From Anaerolineae bacterium (GTDB lineage: Bacteria > Chloroflexota > Anaerolineae > Aggregatilineales > Ch27), in assembly GCA_013178165.1 (NCBI GenBank), contig JABLXG010000020.1, positions 1 to 63,169 on the forward strand: a DNA stretch of 63,169 nt, in the 5' to 3' direction. Positions 25,707 through 33,625 of this stretch are shown one piece after another. The notes under the pieces are model-generated. The model had not been told where the DNA came from. It made no database searches and worked only from the letters and a program-made list of their open reading frames with translations. Within the stretch, counting starts at the first letter, position 1. Each line of letters begins with the position of its first letter. The translations under genes and the position numbers were made by a program.

Positions 25707-26243
25707 TTACAGCATCGCCTGTAGGGTAGCGCGGCGATCCGCCAGCGCCTCGTCAGTCAGCAACGGGGTGCATTCGTCCACCGTGCGCTGCCCCTGGATC
25801 AGCGCTACCGCGAAGGCCATACAGGTCGGCTCCCCACAGGCTTTGCAGTTCGTTTGTGGCAGCAGCGACCAGACATCCATCATGCGCGGGGCGCGGCGGG
25901 CCGCCCTGGCCGGGGCCAGCGCGTCACGCTCGGCCCAGGTGGCGTTGATCGCCTCCACCAGCGCCCCCAGCAGCGCCAGCCCTTCTTCAACATTCGCCAC
26001 CTGGGTGAAGTACACCCGGTCAGGGTAGAGTGTCAGGAAACCGCGCTGGCGGCGAAAGGTCAACGCGCCCTGGTGTGGGTTGTAGGTGATCACGTCCGGC
26101 AGTGTTGCCAGGTACGGCAGCACGTCATCCAGCAGCCGGGACGGTTGCCCGATCACGATGATCCGGCCCGGTTCCGCCAGGCAGGGCAGCGTCCGGATCA
26201 GCGCGATCGATTCCAGGTACGGGCTATCATCTGGCGGCGCCAT
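25707..26243 (-). CDS. Protein with C-terminal 4Fe-4S (CxxCGxxxC..C) motif
   Basis: A 178-residue protein. The C-terminus carries LLPQTNCKACGEPTCMAFA followed by VDECTPL: four Cys in the pattern of the Fe-S domain PF04060 found in corrinoid/acetyl-CoA synthase subunits and RnfB. The N-terminal ~110 residues (IIVIGQPSRLLDDVLPYLATL, ALTFRRQRGFLTLYPDRVYFTQV) are a conserved-looking domain I cannot name. The start follows CAGGAGACAGG. It lies 48 bases after the ACR3 stop and is probably cotranscribed with it, so a redox role linked to arsenic handling is possible. Such Fe-S proteins are seen near arsenic genes in anaerobes. Confidence 0.75.
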   Translation of the reverse strand: MAPPDDSPYLESIALIRTLPCLAEPGRIIVIGQPSRLLDDVLPYLATLPDVITYNPHQGALTFRRQRGFLTLYPDRVYFTQVANVEEGLALLGALVEAINATWAERDALAPARAARRAPRMMDVWSLLPQTNCKACGEPTCMAFAVALIQGQRTVDECTPLLTDEALADRRATLQAML

Positions 26244-26291
26244 GTCCTGTCTCCTGACTCGGCCAGATACCTGCAGGCGCTCACACCCCTG

Positions 26292-27413
26292 CTAGAGTGA
26301 TGGGCTGGCCCCTGTCGGTTCCGCCGGGAGGGTGGGGTCGCCAGCAAACAGCCGCCGGCCCAGCCACAGAGCCACGTAGACCAGCCCGATCAGCACCGGG
26401 ACTTCGATCAGCGGGCCAACGACAGTCGCCAGCGCCTGGCCGGAAGCGATGCCGAATGCGCCGACAGCTACCGCGATTGCCAGCTCAAAGTTGTTGCTGG
26501 CTGCCGTAAAAGAGAGCGTGGCTGAGGCATCATAAGGGAAGCCCAGTCGCCTAGCCATGAAGAAGCTCACGGCGAACATGATGACAAAATAGGCCAGCAG
26601 AGGCAGGGCGATCCGCAGCACATCACCGGGCAGGGCCAGGATCTTCTCGCCCTGCATGCTGAACATGACCACGACGGTGAACAGCAGGCCGATGATCGCC
26701 GTCCGCCCCAGGCGCGGCGCGAAATCCGTATCGTACCATTCTTTGCCTCTACGGCTGATGAGGACAAAGCGGGTGATCACCCCCGCCGCCAGCGGGATAC
26801 CCAGGAAGATCAGCACGCTTTTGGCGATGTCCCACATCGTCACGCCAACGTTGGCCGTGTCCGCGCCAAACCAGCCAGGCACGATCGTCAGGTAGAAGTA
26901 GGCCAGCGGGCTATACATGATGATCTGGAACACGGAATTCAGCGCGACCAACACGGCACAATCCTCGCTGTTCCCTCCAGCAAGCATGTTCCAGATGAGC
27001 ACCATAGCAATACAGCGAGCCAGCCCGACAATGATCAGGCCGGTGCGGTATTCGGGCATATCCGACAGGAAGAGCCAGGCCAGGCCGGTCATCAGCGCCG
27101 GGCCAATCAGCCAATTCTGCAGGATGGAGACGCCAAAGAGTCGGCCCTGATTCCGGATCTTGCCTAGTTCCTCATATTTGACCTTCGCCAGCACGGGGTA
27201 CATCATCCACAGCAGGCCGATGGCAATGGGAAAAGAAACGGTGTCGATGCGCAGAGCGTCAAATGCCGTCTGGATGCCGGGAAAGGCAGCGCCCAGTAGC
27301 ACGCCGGCGGCCATTGCCAGGAAGATCCACAGCGGTAAGAACCGGTCCAGTAGCGAAAGTCGCTGAAATACACCGGTTACCTGTCTGCGGGACACATAGG
27401 TTGTTTCTGTCAT
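26292..27413 (-). CDS. acr3: ACR3-family arsenite efflux permease
   Basis: A 373-residue protein with ten membrane helices. The ATG at 27413 is chosen because AAAGGAG precedes it. ACR3 hallmarks: LGVLLG-type first helices, GLARCIAMVLIWNMLAGGNSEDCAVLVALNS (the conserved Cys that binds As(III) and the charged loop) and TLSFTAASNNFELAIAVAVGAFG. It exports arsenite (and sometimes antimonite) using the proton gradient. Together with the ArsR, thioredoxin and permease genes upstream on the same strand it forms a scattered arsenic/sulfur cluster. Confidence 0.95.
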   Translation of the reverse strand: MTETTYVSRRQVTGVFQRLSLLDRFLPLWIFLAMAAGVLLGAAFPGIQTAFDALRIDTVSFPIAIGLLWMMYPVLAKVKYEELGKIRNQGRLFGVSILQNWLIGPALMTGLAWLFLSDMPEYRTGLIIVGLARCIAMVLIWNMLAGGNSEDCAVLVALNSVFQIIMYSPLAYFYLTIVPGWFGADTANVGVTMWDIAKSVLIFLGIPLAAGVITRFVLISRRGKEWYDTDFAPRLGRTAIIGLLFTVVVMFSMQGEKILALPGDVLRIALPLLAYFVIMFAVSFFMARRLGFPYDASATLSFTAASNNFELAIAVAVGAFGIASGQALATVVGPLIEVPVLIGLVYVALWLGRRLFAGDPTLPAEPTGASPSL

Positions 27414-27673
27414 GGATTTGCTGCTCCTTTCGAACATTTCTCCGGTCAGATAGAGTTACCTCAACAGAGCCATTAAAGGCACCTGGCAGGGCAGCCAACG
27501 CGCAGGGATGCGCCAGACACCAGGAAAGCAGACATCGCAGAACAGGTGTCTAACGGCCTGGCGTGGGCAACCAGCTGCTCTGGCTGAACATCCTACCGCA
27601 AATACGGCTCCCGTCTGAAGAGATCACCCTGCATCCTGGCTGTACCCGCCCCGGGCACCTGAATAAGCACCTT

Positions 27674-27820
27674 TCAGCCGCCTTCGAGCAGGTTGCGCAC
27701 CTGGCCTTTCAGATGCGCCTTCAGAAAGGCCAGCGCACTTTCCGCATCCTCATCGAGCAGGATACGGTATAGCTCGATGATCTCCTCATGATCCAGGATC
27801 AGCGTGACCGCTTTTTTCAT
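27674..27820 (-). CDS. Small conserved-looking acidic protein
   Basis: A 48-residue protein (MKKAVTLILDHEEIIELYRILLDEDAESALAFLKAHLKGQVRNLLEGG has the look of two helices; key residues 11-35). The ATG at 27820 follows GGAG with 6-base spacing, which is better than the upstream in-frame TTG/ATG. I do not recognise the family. It lies between the degenerate region and acr3, on the same strand. Probably a real short gene in the arsenic cluster; function unknown. The 255-base gap from 27414 to 27673 contains no other feature I can support. Confidence 0.6.
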   Translation of the reverse strand: MKKAVTLILDHEEIIELYRILLDEDAESALAFLKAHLKGQVRNLLEGG

Positions 27821-27880
27821 CGTTGGCTCCGTCTGGCTGTCTATCTTATCGCTTCCAGTCATTAGCTTTGCCTGTCATTA

Positions 27881-27985
27881 TAATGAGGCTAGCGCCGCCC
27901 CGAACAGGTATCCGGCAATTGTGCTGAACAGGGCGACGAGACTCACAGCGGTCCCGGTTCTGGCTCTGTTGCGTATTCGCCGGGA
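27881..27985 (-). pseudogene. 3' remnant of a second ArsP-like permease gene
   Basis: On the minus strand this encodes TAVSLVALFSTIAGYLFGAA ending LASL and stop. The intact permease at 29856-31172 ends KTAVYVSLVAVFSTLAGYLF..LAAL. DNA identity between the two tails is also high (for example GCGCCGCCCC.AACAGGTA.CCGGC). No permease body precedes it, so only the last ~34 codons survive. A fused ferredoxin/thioredoxin remnant abuts it upstream (27990-28276), indicating deletion of an older duplicate gene cluster. Confidence 0.8.
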
Positions 27986-27989
27986 TGTG

Positions 27990-28276
27990 CCCGTAGCCTA
28001 TCTTTGCTCTGGCGGGCGACTTTCTTCTCGCGGATCAGTTGCTGAATTATAGCCCCGTGAGGGGAATTCGATCGCTTCGCGTGGGCAGATCGTTGCGCAG
28101 GTTGAGCAGCCAACCATGCAGCGATCTGTGCCCTGCTGGGAATCCACCCACTGCACAGCACCTTCTCGTTGAGCGCCAACCCAGGCAACCGCAACAGGTC
28201 GTGGTCGGTTAGCCCGAAGGTCGGTTACCCTGATCACTTCATACACTACCGGCGGCCCCATCGTCTCCTCCAACAC
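27990..28276 (-). pseudogene. Frameshifted remnant of thioredoxin and ferredoxin-like genes
   Basis: Two overlapping minus-strand frames each hold part of a recognisable gene. One frame reads VIRVTDLRA, then after a shift TDHDLLRLPGLALNEKVLCS and GWIPSRAQIAAWL, the C-terminal half of a CxxC-thioredoxin like the intact copy at 31291 (which has TPGLVINEKVVAQGRIPSTDE). The other frame reads DRCMVGCSTCATICPREAIE, a 4Fe-4S ferredoxin motif, continuing after a shift as IQQLIREKKVARQSKDRLR. The two overlap around TGGTTGGCTGC, which looks like a deletion junction. No functional product is expected. Confidence 0.7.
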
Positions 28277-28381
28277 GACGCGTGTTTCTGCTTCCAGCTA
28301 TCGTCAGGTGGGGCAGCCAGAACCAGGAATTTTGACGGTTAACACAAGCCGTTTCCTTCGTTTGCCGCTACGGATTGGATG

Positions 28382-29161
28382 TCACAGGTATCCTAGGAGC
28401 TTCAGCAGGATCTGGGCCGCCAGCAGCCACATCAGTAGCCCGAGGCCAGCCTTGATCATTGACGATTTGAATCTCATGCTGAACCTTGCCCCGAGGTTAC
28501 CGCCAATGAGAACGGCAGCGCCAGTCACCATCATCAGTTGAAAATCGAGACTGTGAGACGCCGCATGGCCTATGATTCCGGCAAGCGCGGAGAACGAGAT
28601 GATCAAATGTGACGATCCTGCCGCAAACTTGGTCGGATATTTGCAGACATAAACCATGAAAGGAACAATGAGTATCCCGCCGCCTACACCGAGCAGCCCG
28701 GCGATGATTCCCACAGCGAAACTGAATAACACGATGAGGGTGTACATGGCTGCGGATAGTCTTGTTGGAGGGTTTTGCTCAACTGTTCCTTTCTCCCAAT
28801 AGGAGTAGAACATCCTCGCTCCCAAACCAACCAGGAAGAACACAAACAACCATAGCAAGAGGGTGGAATCGACAAATTTGGACAGGTATCCTCCCAGAAA
28901 CGCGCCAAGGATGATACCAGGTACGAACGCGAAGGACGCTTTATAGTCAATCATCCTGTTACGGAAAAAGACATAGCCGGCAGACACTGACGTGATGAGA
29001 TTCAGTACGAGGGATGTAGAAGTGGCCAGCAATGTCGCGTAACCGAGCAAGATGAGCATCGGGGAGTACACCGATCCGCCACCCTGGCCAAACATGGAGA
29101 ATACAAAAGCTATCACAAAGGCAAGGATGACAGCAGCCAGAAGTGTGCTACTGAGTTCCAT
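28382..29161 (-). CDS. TauE/SafE-family anion exporter
   Basis: A 259-residue membrane protein with about eight helices. The start ATG at 29161 follows GAGAGGA. Family motifs: FSMFGQGGGSVYSPMLILLGY near the N-terminus and, in the second half, VGIIAGLLGVGGGILIVPFMVY, the duplicated GxGGG motif, then SSHLIISFSALAGIIGHA. Members export sulfite, sulfoacetate or other C2/S anions. The gene has lower GC and more A/T third positions than its neighbours, suggesting separate acquisition. It follows the FmdE-like gene after a strong hairpin. Confidence 0.9.
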   Translation of the reverse strand: MELSSTLLAAVILAFVIAFVFSMFGQGGGSVYSPMLILLGYATLLATSTSLVLNLITSVSAGYVFFRNRMIDYKASFAFVPGIILGAFLGGYLSKFVDSTLLLWLFVFFLVGLGARMFYSYWEKGTVEQNPPTRLSAAMYTLIVLFSFAVGIIAGLLGVGGGILIVPFMVYVCKYPTKFAAGSSHLIISFSALAGIIGHAASHSLDFQLMMVTGAAVLIGGNLGARFSMRFKSSMIKAGLGLLMWLLAAQILLKLLGYL

Positions 29162-29178
29162 CTTTGTCCTCTCAGTTA

Positions 29179-29209
29179 GCCTTCCGAAGGCTTCTGGCCT
29201 TCGGAAGGC
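29179..29209 (-). terminator. Intercistronic hairpin between FmdE-like and TauE-like genes
   Basis: A 12-bp perfect stem GCCTTCCGAAGG/CCTTCGGAAGGC with loop CTTCTGG, 8 bases after the FmdE-like stop and 17 bases before the TauE ATG. No T-run follows, so partial termination or transcript processing is likely. Each arm is itself nearly palindromic (CCTTCCGAAGG). Confidence 0.6.
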
Positions 29210-29217
29210 CGTTGAAT

Positions 29218-29838
29218 TCACCGCTCAACCAAGACAGTCTTTTCATAGCCGGAGCAGGGAATACACACCGGTTGGCCGTCTTGCATCCGCACGTAGCGAT
29301 CAAAGACATACTCGCCGCACACACTGCACCTGGTCTTGTTGAACGACCCTTTGACCGGCGTATACGTGAAATCGGGCCTGGCTTCTACTTTGAAGAGCGC
29401 TTCATCAGGCTGGTCGTACACCCACTGGATCACCTCGCGGCGCACGTCCAGCGGAATGTGAGACGGCTCGATACCCTTCTTGCGATAGGCAAAAAACTCG
29501 AACTTACCCATCGCGTCGATGAAATCGGGCAGCAGCGAATAGCGCACTGCGCCTTTCTGTGGATGGTAGAACGTGGCCGCCAGTTTGCCGTAGAAAGTCT
29601 TGGCGACCATTACTTTGCCATAGGTTGCACCGGTCGCGATCTGAATCCCATCTATCATGCAGGTCTGTGGGTGGCCTTCGCCCAGTTCGGGGAAGACAAA
29701 GAAACCGTGATCGGGTTCTTTCTCAGCGCCCAGATACTCAAGCGCCAGTTTGCCCATGCGGTAGCCTATGGGCATGAAGGGACATTCATGCCCATGAAAT
29801 TCAAAGGCCCATTCGGGAGGAATGAACTGCGTCGTCAT
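29218..29838 (-). CDS. FmdE-family protein with C-terminal zinc finger
   Basis: A 206-residue protein. Residues 1-140 match the FmdE (formylmethanofuran dehydrogenase subunit E) domain: FHGHECPFMPIGYRMGKLALEYLG, then TCMIDGIQIATGATYGK. The C-terminus is a C4 zinc finger (RCSVCGEYV..CIPCSGY). FmdE-like proteins occur in many bacteria without methanogenesis; the conserved HGHxCP and TCxxDGI.. TGxTxGK suggest metal or cofactor binding. Start follows AAGGAGAAA. Located directly downstream of the ArsP-like permease. Role in metal or sulfur handling is inferred from neighbours. Confidence 0.85.
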   Translation of the reverse strand: MTTQFIPPEWAFEFHGHECPFMPIGYRMGKLALEYLGAEKEPDHGFFVFPELGEGHPQTCMIDGIQIATGATYGKVMVAKTFYGKLAATFYHPQKGAVRYSLLPDFIDAMGKFEFFAYRKKGIEPSHIPLDVRREVIQWVYDQPDEALFKVEARPDFTYTPVKGSFNKTRCSVCGEYVFDRYVRMQDGQPVCIPCSGYEKTVLVER

Positions 29839-29855
29839 ATGTTTCTCCTTTTGCG

Positions 29856-31172
29856 CTACAAGGCGGCCAGCGCCGCCCCAAACAGGTACCCGGCCAACGT
29901 ACTGAACACGGCCACCAGTGACACGTATACTGCTGTCTTCCTGCGGCCCAGGATACGCCCGGTCACCAGGATGCTCTGCAGGCTCAGTTCTGGGTCGGCC
30001 AGCAGGTAGGCCAGCAGCGGCCCGCGATGCATCCCCAGGTCCAGGAACATGCGGGCGATCGGCACCTCGACCAGCGTCGGGAAGTACATAAAGACACCGA
30101 ACAGCACCGCCAGCAGGTTAGCCGGGAGCGTATTCTGCCCGGCCAGCGCCCGGATCCAGTCCTCCGGGATGATCGCCCGCGCCATCCCGGCCAGGAAGAC
30201 GCCCGCCAGCAGCAGGGGGAAGATCTGCTTGACAAAGCGCCAGGTCTCCCACAACCAGTGGGCCAGCTCGTCTTCGGTGAGCTTGCGAGTTGCCACGTAA
30301 CCGATTGCGCCGATCAGCAGCAACTCAGCTACAAAACGCCCGGTGATGTGGATGACCAGACTGCCTTTTTCAGTGGTCGGGGCGGCCAGCAGCACGGTCA
30401 GGCCGACCAGCACCAGTGCGCCCCATGTCCAGCTGCTGACCGCGCTCAGGACATTGTTGAAGCCCTTCCAGGCCAGCGGGGCGATGAGCACCAGCATGAG
30501 GATCAGGACGGCTCCCTGCACGGTCAGGTTGAGCGCGTCCAGCGTGCTCCCTACGCCGGCGGGCAGCTCTAGCGGCAGGGTCACGCTGAAGAGCGTCCCG
30601 GTCAGTAGATCGATCTGGAGCGTTCCGGCGATCAGGACGGCGATCAGCAACCCGAACAGCGCCCACAGCGCTGGGCGGAGTGCCGCCTGTCCCTCAAACA
30701 TGGTGGCGTTTTGAACAGCTGTCTGCTCTCCCCGGAAGATAGCAGCCATGATCAGGCCGATCACGATGCCGAAGGCAATGGACAGCACGATCCGGGCCAG
30801 GGCGATATCCAGCCCGATCGCCGCGCCGGTGTAGCTGATCGCCAGGATGTTGACCGCCGGGCCGACAAACAGGAAGGTGATGGCCGGGCCGAGGCCCGCG
30901 CCACGCTTCCAGATGCCGGCGAACAGCGGCAGGATGGTGCAGGAGCACACCGCCAGCAGAAAGCCGCCGATCGCCGACGCCGGGTAGCTGATCCATTTGG
31001 GCGTCTTTGGCCCCAGGTAGCGGGTGACAACCTCCGGCGGCATCAGACCACCAAGATAACCAGCGATAAAGAAGGCCGGTAGCAGGCAAAGCAACACATG
31101 CGCAGCCAGGTAATCCAGCAAGCCTGTCCATCCGGCCTGGAGTAGTTGCAGAATCAGATCGCCGATTGGCAT
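29856..31172 (-). CDS. ArsP/DUF318-family permease
   Basis: A 438-residue protein with about ten helices. The signature KWISYPASAIGGFLLAVCSC and TILPLFAGIWKRGAG is the CxC(T) membrane motif of PF03773 permeases, which export organoarsenicals (ArsP) or take part in thiol/metalloid movement. LFVGPAVNILAISYTG and PTLVEVPIARMFLDLG are also conserved. It lies 17 bases upstream of the FmdE-like gene, and an ArsR-type palindrome sits before its start (31229-31244). A second, mostly deleted copy remains at 27881-27985. Substrate uncertain. Confidence 0.88.
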   Translation of the reverse strand: MPIGDLILQLLQAGWTGLLDYLAAHVLLCLLPAFFIAGYLGGLMPPEVVTRYLGPKTPKWISYPASAIGGFLLAVCSCTILPLFAGIWKRGAGLGPAITFLFVGPAVNILAISYTGAAIGLDIALARIVLSIAFGIVIGLIMAAIFRGEQTAVQNATMFEGQAALRPALWALFGLLIAVLIAGTLQIDLLTGTLFSVTLPLELPAGVGSTLDALNLTVQGAVLILMLVLIAPLAWKGFNNVLSAVSSWTWGALVLVGLTVLLAAPTTEKGSLVIHITGRFVAELLLIGAIGYVATRKLTEDELAHWLWETWRFVKQIFPLLLAGVFLAGMARAIIPEDWIRALAGQNTLPANLLAVLFGVFMYFPTLVEVPIARMFLDLGMHRGPLLAYLLADPELSLQSILVTGRILGRRKTAVYVSLVAVFSTLAGYLFGAALAAL

Positions 31173-31228
31173 ACCTTCCTCCGTGGGGGGTGTTTGTCGC
31201 AGCAGTATTTGCTGGAGAGCAGCAAGGC

Positions 31229-31244
31229 ATTCAAGTTTTTGAAT
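31229..31244 (-). promoter_or_regulatory. ArsR-type operator upstream of the ArsP-like permease
   Basis: ATTCAA-GTTT-TTGAAT: 6-bp perfect arms, 4-base spacer, in the gap between the thioredoxin gene stop (31291) and the permease start (31172). The same 6-4-6 design occurs upstream of arsR (31922-31937). ArsR-family sites are commonly AT-rich imperfect repeats of this kind, so the permease is probably in the same regulon even though it is downstream of arsR. Confidence 0.65.
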
Positions 31245-31290
31245 GATTCCTTGCCATCAAAACGCCTCGCCGGGGCGAGGCAGATTCGTC

Positions 31291-31545
31291 CTATCCGGCT
31301 TCCAGGGCGTCGGCCAGCCAGGTCATGATCTCGTCGGTTGAGGGGATGCGTCCCTGGGCTACAACCTTCTCGTTGATCACCAGGCCTGGTGTACGCAGGA
31401 TGTAGCTGCTGATCTCCATCGGGTTCTTGACCTTGATCAGTTCGTAGCCACCTTCCGGCTGGAGCATGGCCAGCGCTTCGCGCGTGCGCTCCTCAACCTT
31501 CTGGCAGTTGGGGCAACCGGGGCCGAGCACTTTGATGGTGAGCAT
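31291..31545 (-). CDS. Thioredoxin-like CxxC protein (thioredoxin_3 type)
   Basis: An 84-residue protein. Start ATG at 31545 follows AGGAGGAGG. The active site is GPGCPNCQKVEERTREAL (Cys 11 and 14), and the C-terminus TPGLVINEKVVAQGRIPSTD matches the small archaeal/bacterial MTH895-type thioredoxins. Such proteins commonly sit with ArsR and ArsP-like permeases and may supply electrons or bind metalloid. The gene overlaps the ArsR 3' end by 53 bases. A degenerate second copy is at 27990-28276. Confidence 0.9.
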   Translation of the reverse strand: MLTIKVLGPGCPNCQKVEERTREALAMLQPEGGYELIKVKNPMEISSYILRTPGLVINEKVVAQGRIPSTDEIMTWLADALEAG

Positions 31546-31909
31546 GAATATCCTCCTCCTTGATTGGATGCACAGTGGCGAATAGGTTTGCCGCGGTGCA
31601 ACGCGGGCAGGAGCACTCCTCCAGCGCGGGGTTCTCCGCCGGGGCCGGGCCGAACAGGTCGTCCAGCAGCCGCAGGGTTCGTTCCTCCGTGATCCAGTAG
31701 AAGACCTGGCGGCCTTCCTTGCGGGAGTCAATCAAACCGGCCTCGCGCAGGATCATCAGTTGCTGGGAGATATAAGCCTGCCGCTTGCCCAGTGCGGCTT
31801 CCATGTGGCAGACACAAACCTCGCCCGCCCGCAGCAGGCTCAGGATTTGCAGGCGGACGGGATGAGCTAAGGCTTTGAACAGCGCAGCGCAGGTGTCGAA
31901 GTCAGGCAT
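31493..31909 (-). CDS. arsR: ArsR/SmtB-family metalloregulator
   Basis: A 138-residue winged-helix repressor. The ATG at 31909 is chosen because the protein then begins MPDFDTCAALFKALAHPVRLQILSLL, the standard ArsR N-terminus; the longer frame runs through the operator. The alpha-3 metal site GEVCVCHMEAAL (CVC) is present, followed by the recognition helix KRQAYISQQLMILREAGL and wing GRQVFYWI. A C-terminal CSCPRC adds two more Cys pairs. It represses metalloid-resistance genes and releases DNA on As(III)/Sb(III) binding. Binding site at 31922-31937; start overlaps no other gene. Confidence 0.93.
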   Translation of the reverse strand: MPDFDTCAALFKALAHPVRLQILSLLRAGEVCVCHMEAALGKRQAYISQQLMILREAGLIDSRKEGRQVFYWITEERTLRLLDDLFGPAPAENPALEECSCPRCTAANLFATVHPIKEEDIHAHHQSARPRLPQLPEG

Positions 31910-31921
31910 GGTAACACACCT

Positions 31922-31937
31922 ATTCAATATTCTGAAT
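31922..31937 (-). promoter_or_regulatory. ArsR-type operator upstream of arsR
   Basis: ATTCAA-TATT-CTGAAT: the arms match at 5 of 6 positions and share the 6-4-6 spacing of the site at 31229-31244. It lies 12 bases before the arsR ATG and just after a plausible -10 box, so bound repressor would block its own promoter. Confidence 0.7.
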
Positions 31938-31940
31938 GTG

Positions 31941-31969
31941 AATCTATCGCTCCCCCGCTGCCAGGGCAA
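31941..31969 (-). promoter_or_regulatory. Promoter of arsR
   Basis: On the minus strand TTGCCC (31964-31969) and TAGATT (31941-31946) are separated by 17 bases. The ArsR-type operator begins 3 bases beyond the -10 box. Weak match to consensus but well placed. Confidence 0.45.
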
Positions 31970-32128
31970 TAGCCGGATGTCACCTCAATGGCATGATCTC
32001 CGGCCTACCCGGTGATCAACAGGATAAAGGCTAAAGGTTAGCCTCTGGTTTTCATCATGTGTTCATTTTTTGACCAGCTATATCCGCTATAATCCGGTGT
32101 GATCAGGCTGAAGAAAGACATTACCACC

Positions 32129-33625
32129 ATGAGGTCCCCTTTTCTTTCCACCCTGCTGAACCGTCTGTGGGCAGTTCTGGGCGGGGTGAGCATTCGGATC
32201 AAGGTGTTGGGAATCGTGCTGGGCACGGTGACGCTGCTGGGGGTGTTCGTTACCCTTCAGATGCGGGAAGTGCTGGTCGACACCCTCCAGCAGCAACTGG
32301 AGAACCAGGGCATAGCCCTGATCGAGCGCCTGGCGGAGCGCAGCGCCGACTTTGTGGCGGCGGGAGATACTCACGGGTTGGAACTCTTCCTGAAGCAGGA
32401 AGAGATTCATTACTCTACTGATGCCCACAATACCCATGTGGCGTATATCGTCGTCGTGGATCGGCGCGGAGAATTGCTCGCCAGCACCTTCTCCGGCGAT
32501 CTGCCGCCGTGGCTGGCAACCCATCTTGGCCCGGCTGCCGATGATGCTCACCGCCATACCACCATGACGCTGGCGGCGGGTGCGTCCGGCCCAGTCCTGG
32601 ATGTGAGCAATACCTTGCCGGAGGGCGGACTGACAGTACACCTAGGCCTGGCCCAGGAACAGCTGCTGACGACTGTCAGCACGGTCACCTGGCAACTGGT
32701 GCTCACGACGCTGATCATGGTGGCGGTCGGGCTGGTGGCAGCGACCTTTCTGACCTGGGTGCTGACGCGGCCCATTCTGGAACTGGTGGCCGCGGCGCAT
32801 GATGTGGAGCATGGCAATTTTGCCCGGCGGGTGGAACGCTGGGCCGCCGACGAGATCGGTGACCTGGCCGACGCCTTCAACAGCATGACGGAGGCCCTGG
32901 CGGTGGCTGACCGTGAGCGGGCCGAACGGGAGCGGCTGCGGGCGCGCTACATCAGCGGTGTCATTGTGGCTCAGGAGGCCGAACGCAGACGCATTGCTCG
33001 CGAGCTGCATGACAGTACCAGTCAGTCCCTCACCTCGATCCTGATCGGGCTGCGCAACCTGGAAGAAACCCCGCACGGCATATTGCTCAAACCACGCCTG
33101 GACGAACTGCGCCAGATTGTGGATGCCACCCTGGCCGAAGTGCATGCCATCGCCTGGCAGCTACGCCCGGCAGTGCTGGACGACCTGGGTTTGCTGGCGG
33201 CTCTGGAGCGTCTGGCGGAAGACTACCAGCGCCGTTACGGTATCCCGGTCGACCTGGTGGCCAAAGGTCTGGATCGGCGGCTGCCGGTGGAGATGGAAAC
33301 GGCCCTTTACCGGATTGTGCAAGAAGGGCTGACGAACATCGTCCGCCACGCGCAAGCCACGGTAGCCAGCGTCCTGATCGACCGTCAAAACGATGTCTTG
33401 AAGATCGTGATTGAGGATGATGGGCGCGGTTTTGACCCGGCGGTGGTCAACATCAGCGGTGGGGAGAGTCTGGGCTTGCAGGGCATCCGTGAGCGTGCCT
33501 GGTTGTTCGGGGGCAGCCTGACCATTGAATCGCAGCCAGGCCAGGGGACAAGCCTGTTTGTTCGTCTACCGCTGCCGGGTCATGAGCGGTACGCTGCCCA
33601 TCCTTTGGAGGAGCCTGATGCCTGA
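32129..33625 (+). CDS. NarL-type sensor histidine kinase
   Basis: A 498-residue membrane sensor. Two membrane helices (about 20-45 and 190-215) enclose a ~140-residue extracytoplasmic sensor; a HAMP domain follows (LTRPILELVAAAHDVEHGNFARRVERW), then the HisKA_3 box with phosphorylated His at about residue 294 (RRIARELHDSTSQSL) and an HATPase domain (NIVRHAQA, VIEDDGRGFDP, GLQGIRERA). ATG 32129 is used, but GTG 32099 is also possible: TATAAT at 32088-32093 would place transcription start at that GTG, giving a leaderless mRNA. It overlaps the response regulator start by 8 bases. Confidence 0.92.
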   Translation: MRSPFLSTLLNRLWAVLGGVSIRIKVLGIVLGTVTLLGVFVTLQMREVLVDTLQQQLENQGIALIERLAERSADFVAAGDTHGLELFLKQEEIHYSTDAHNTHVAYIVVVDRRGELLASTFSGDLPPWLATHLGPAADDAHRHTTMTLAAGASGPVLDVSNTLPEGGLTVHLGLAQEQLLTTVSTVTWQLVLTTLIMVAVGLVAATFLTWVLTRPILELVAAAHDVEHGNFARRVERWAADEIGDLADAFNSMTEALAVADRERAERERLRARYISGVIVAQEAERRRIARELHDSTSQSLTSILIGLRNLEETPHGILLKPRLDELRQIVDATLAEVHAIAWQLRPAVLDDLGLLAALERLAEDYQRRYGIPVDLVAKGLDRRLPVEMETALYRIVQEGLTNIVRHAQATVASVLIDRQNDVLKIVIEDDGRGFDPAVVNISGGESLGLQGIRERAWLFGGSLTIESQPGQGTSLFVRLPLPGHERYAAHPLEEPDA

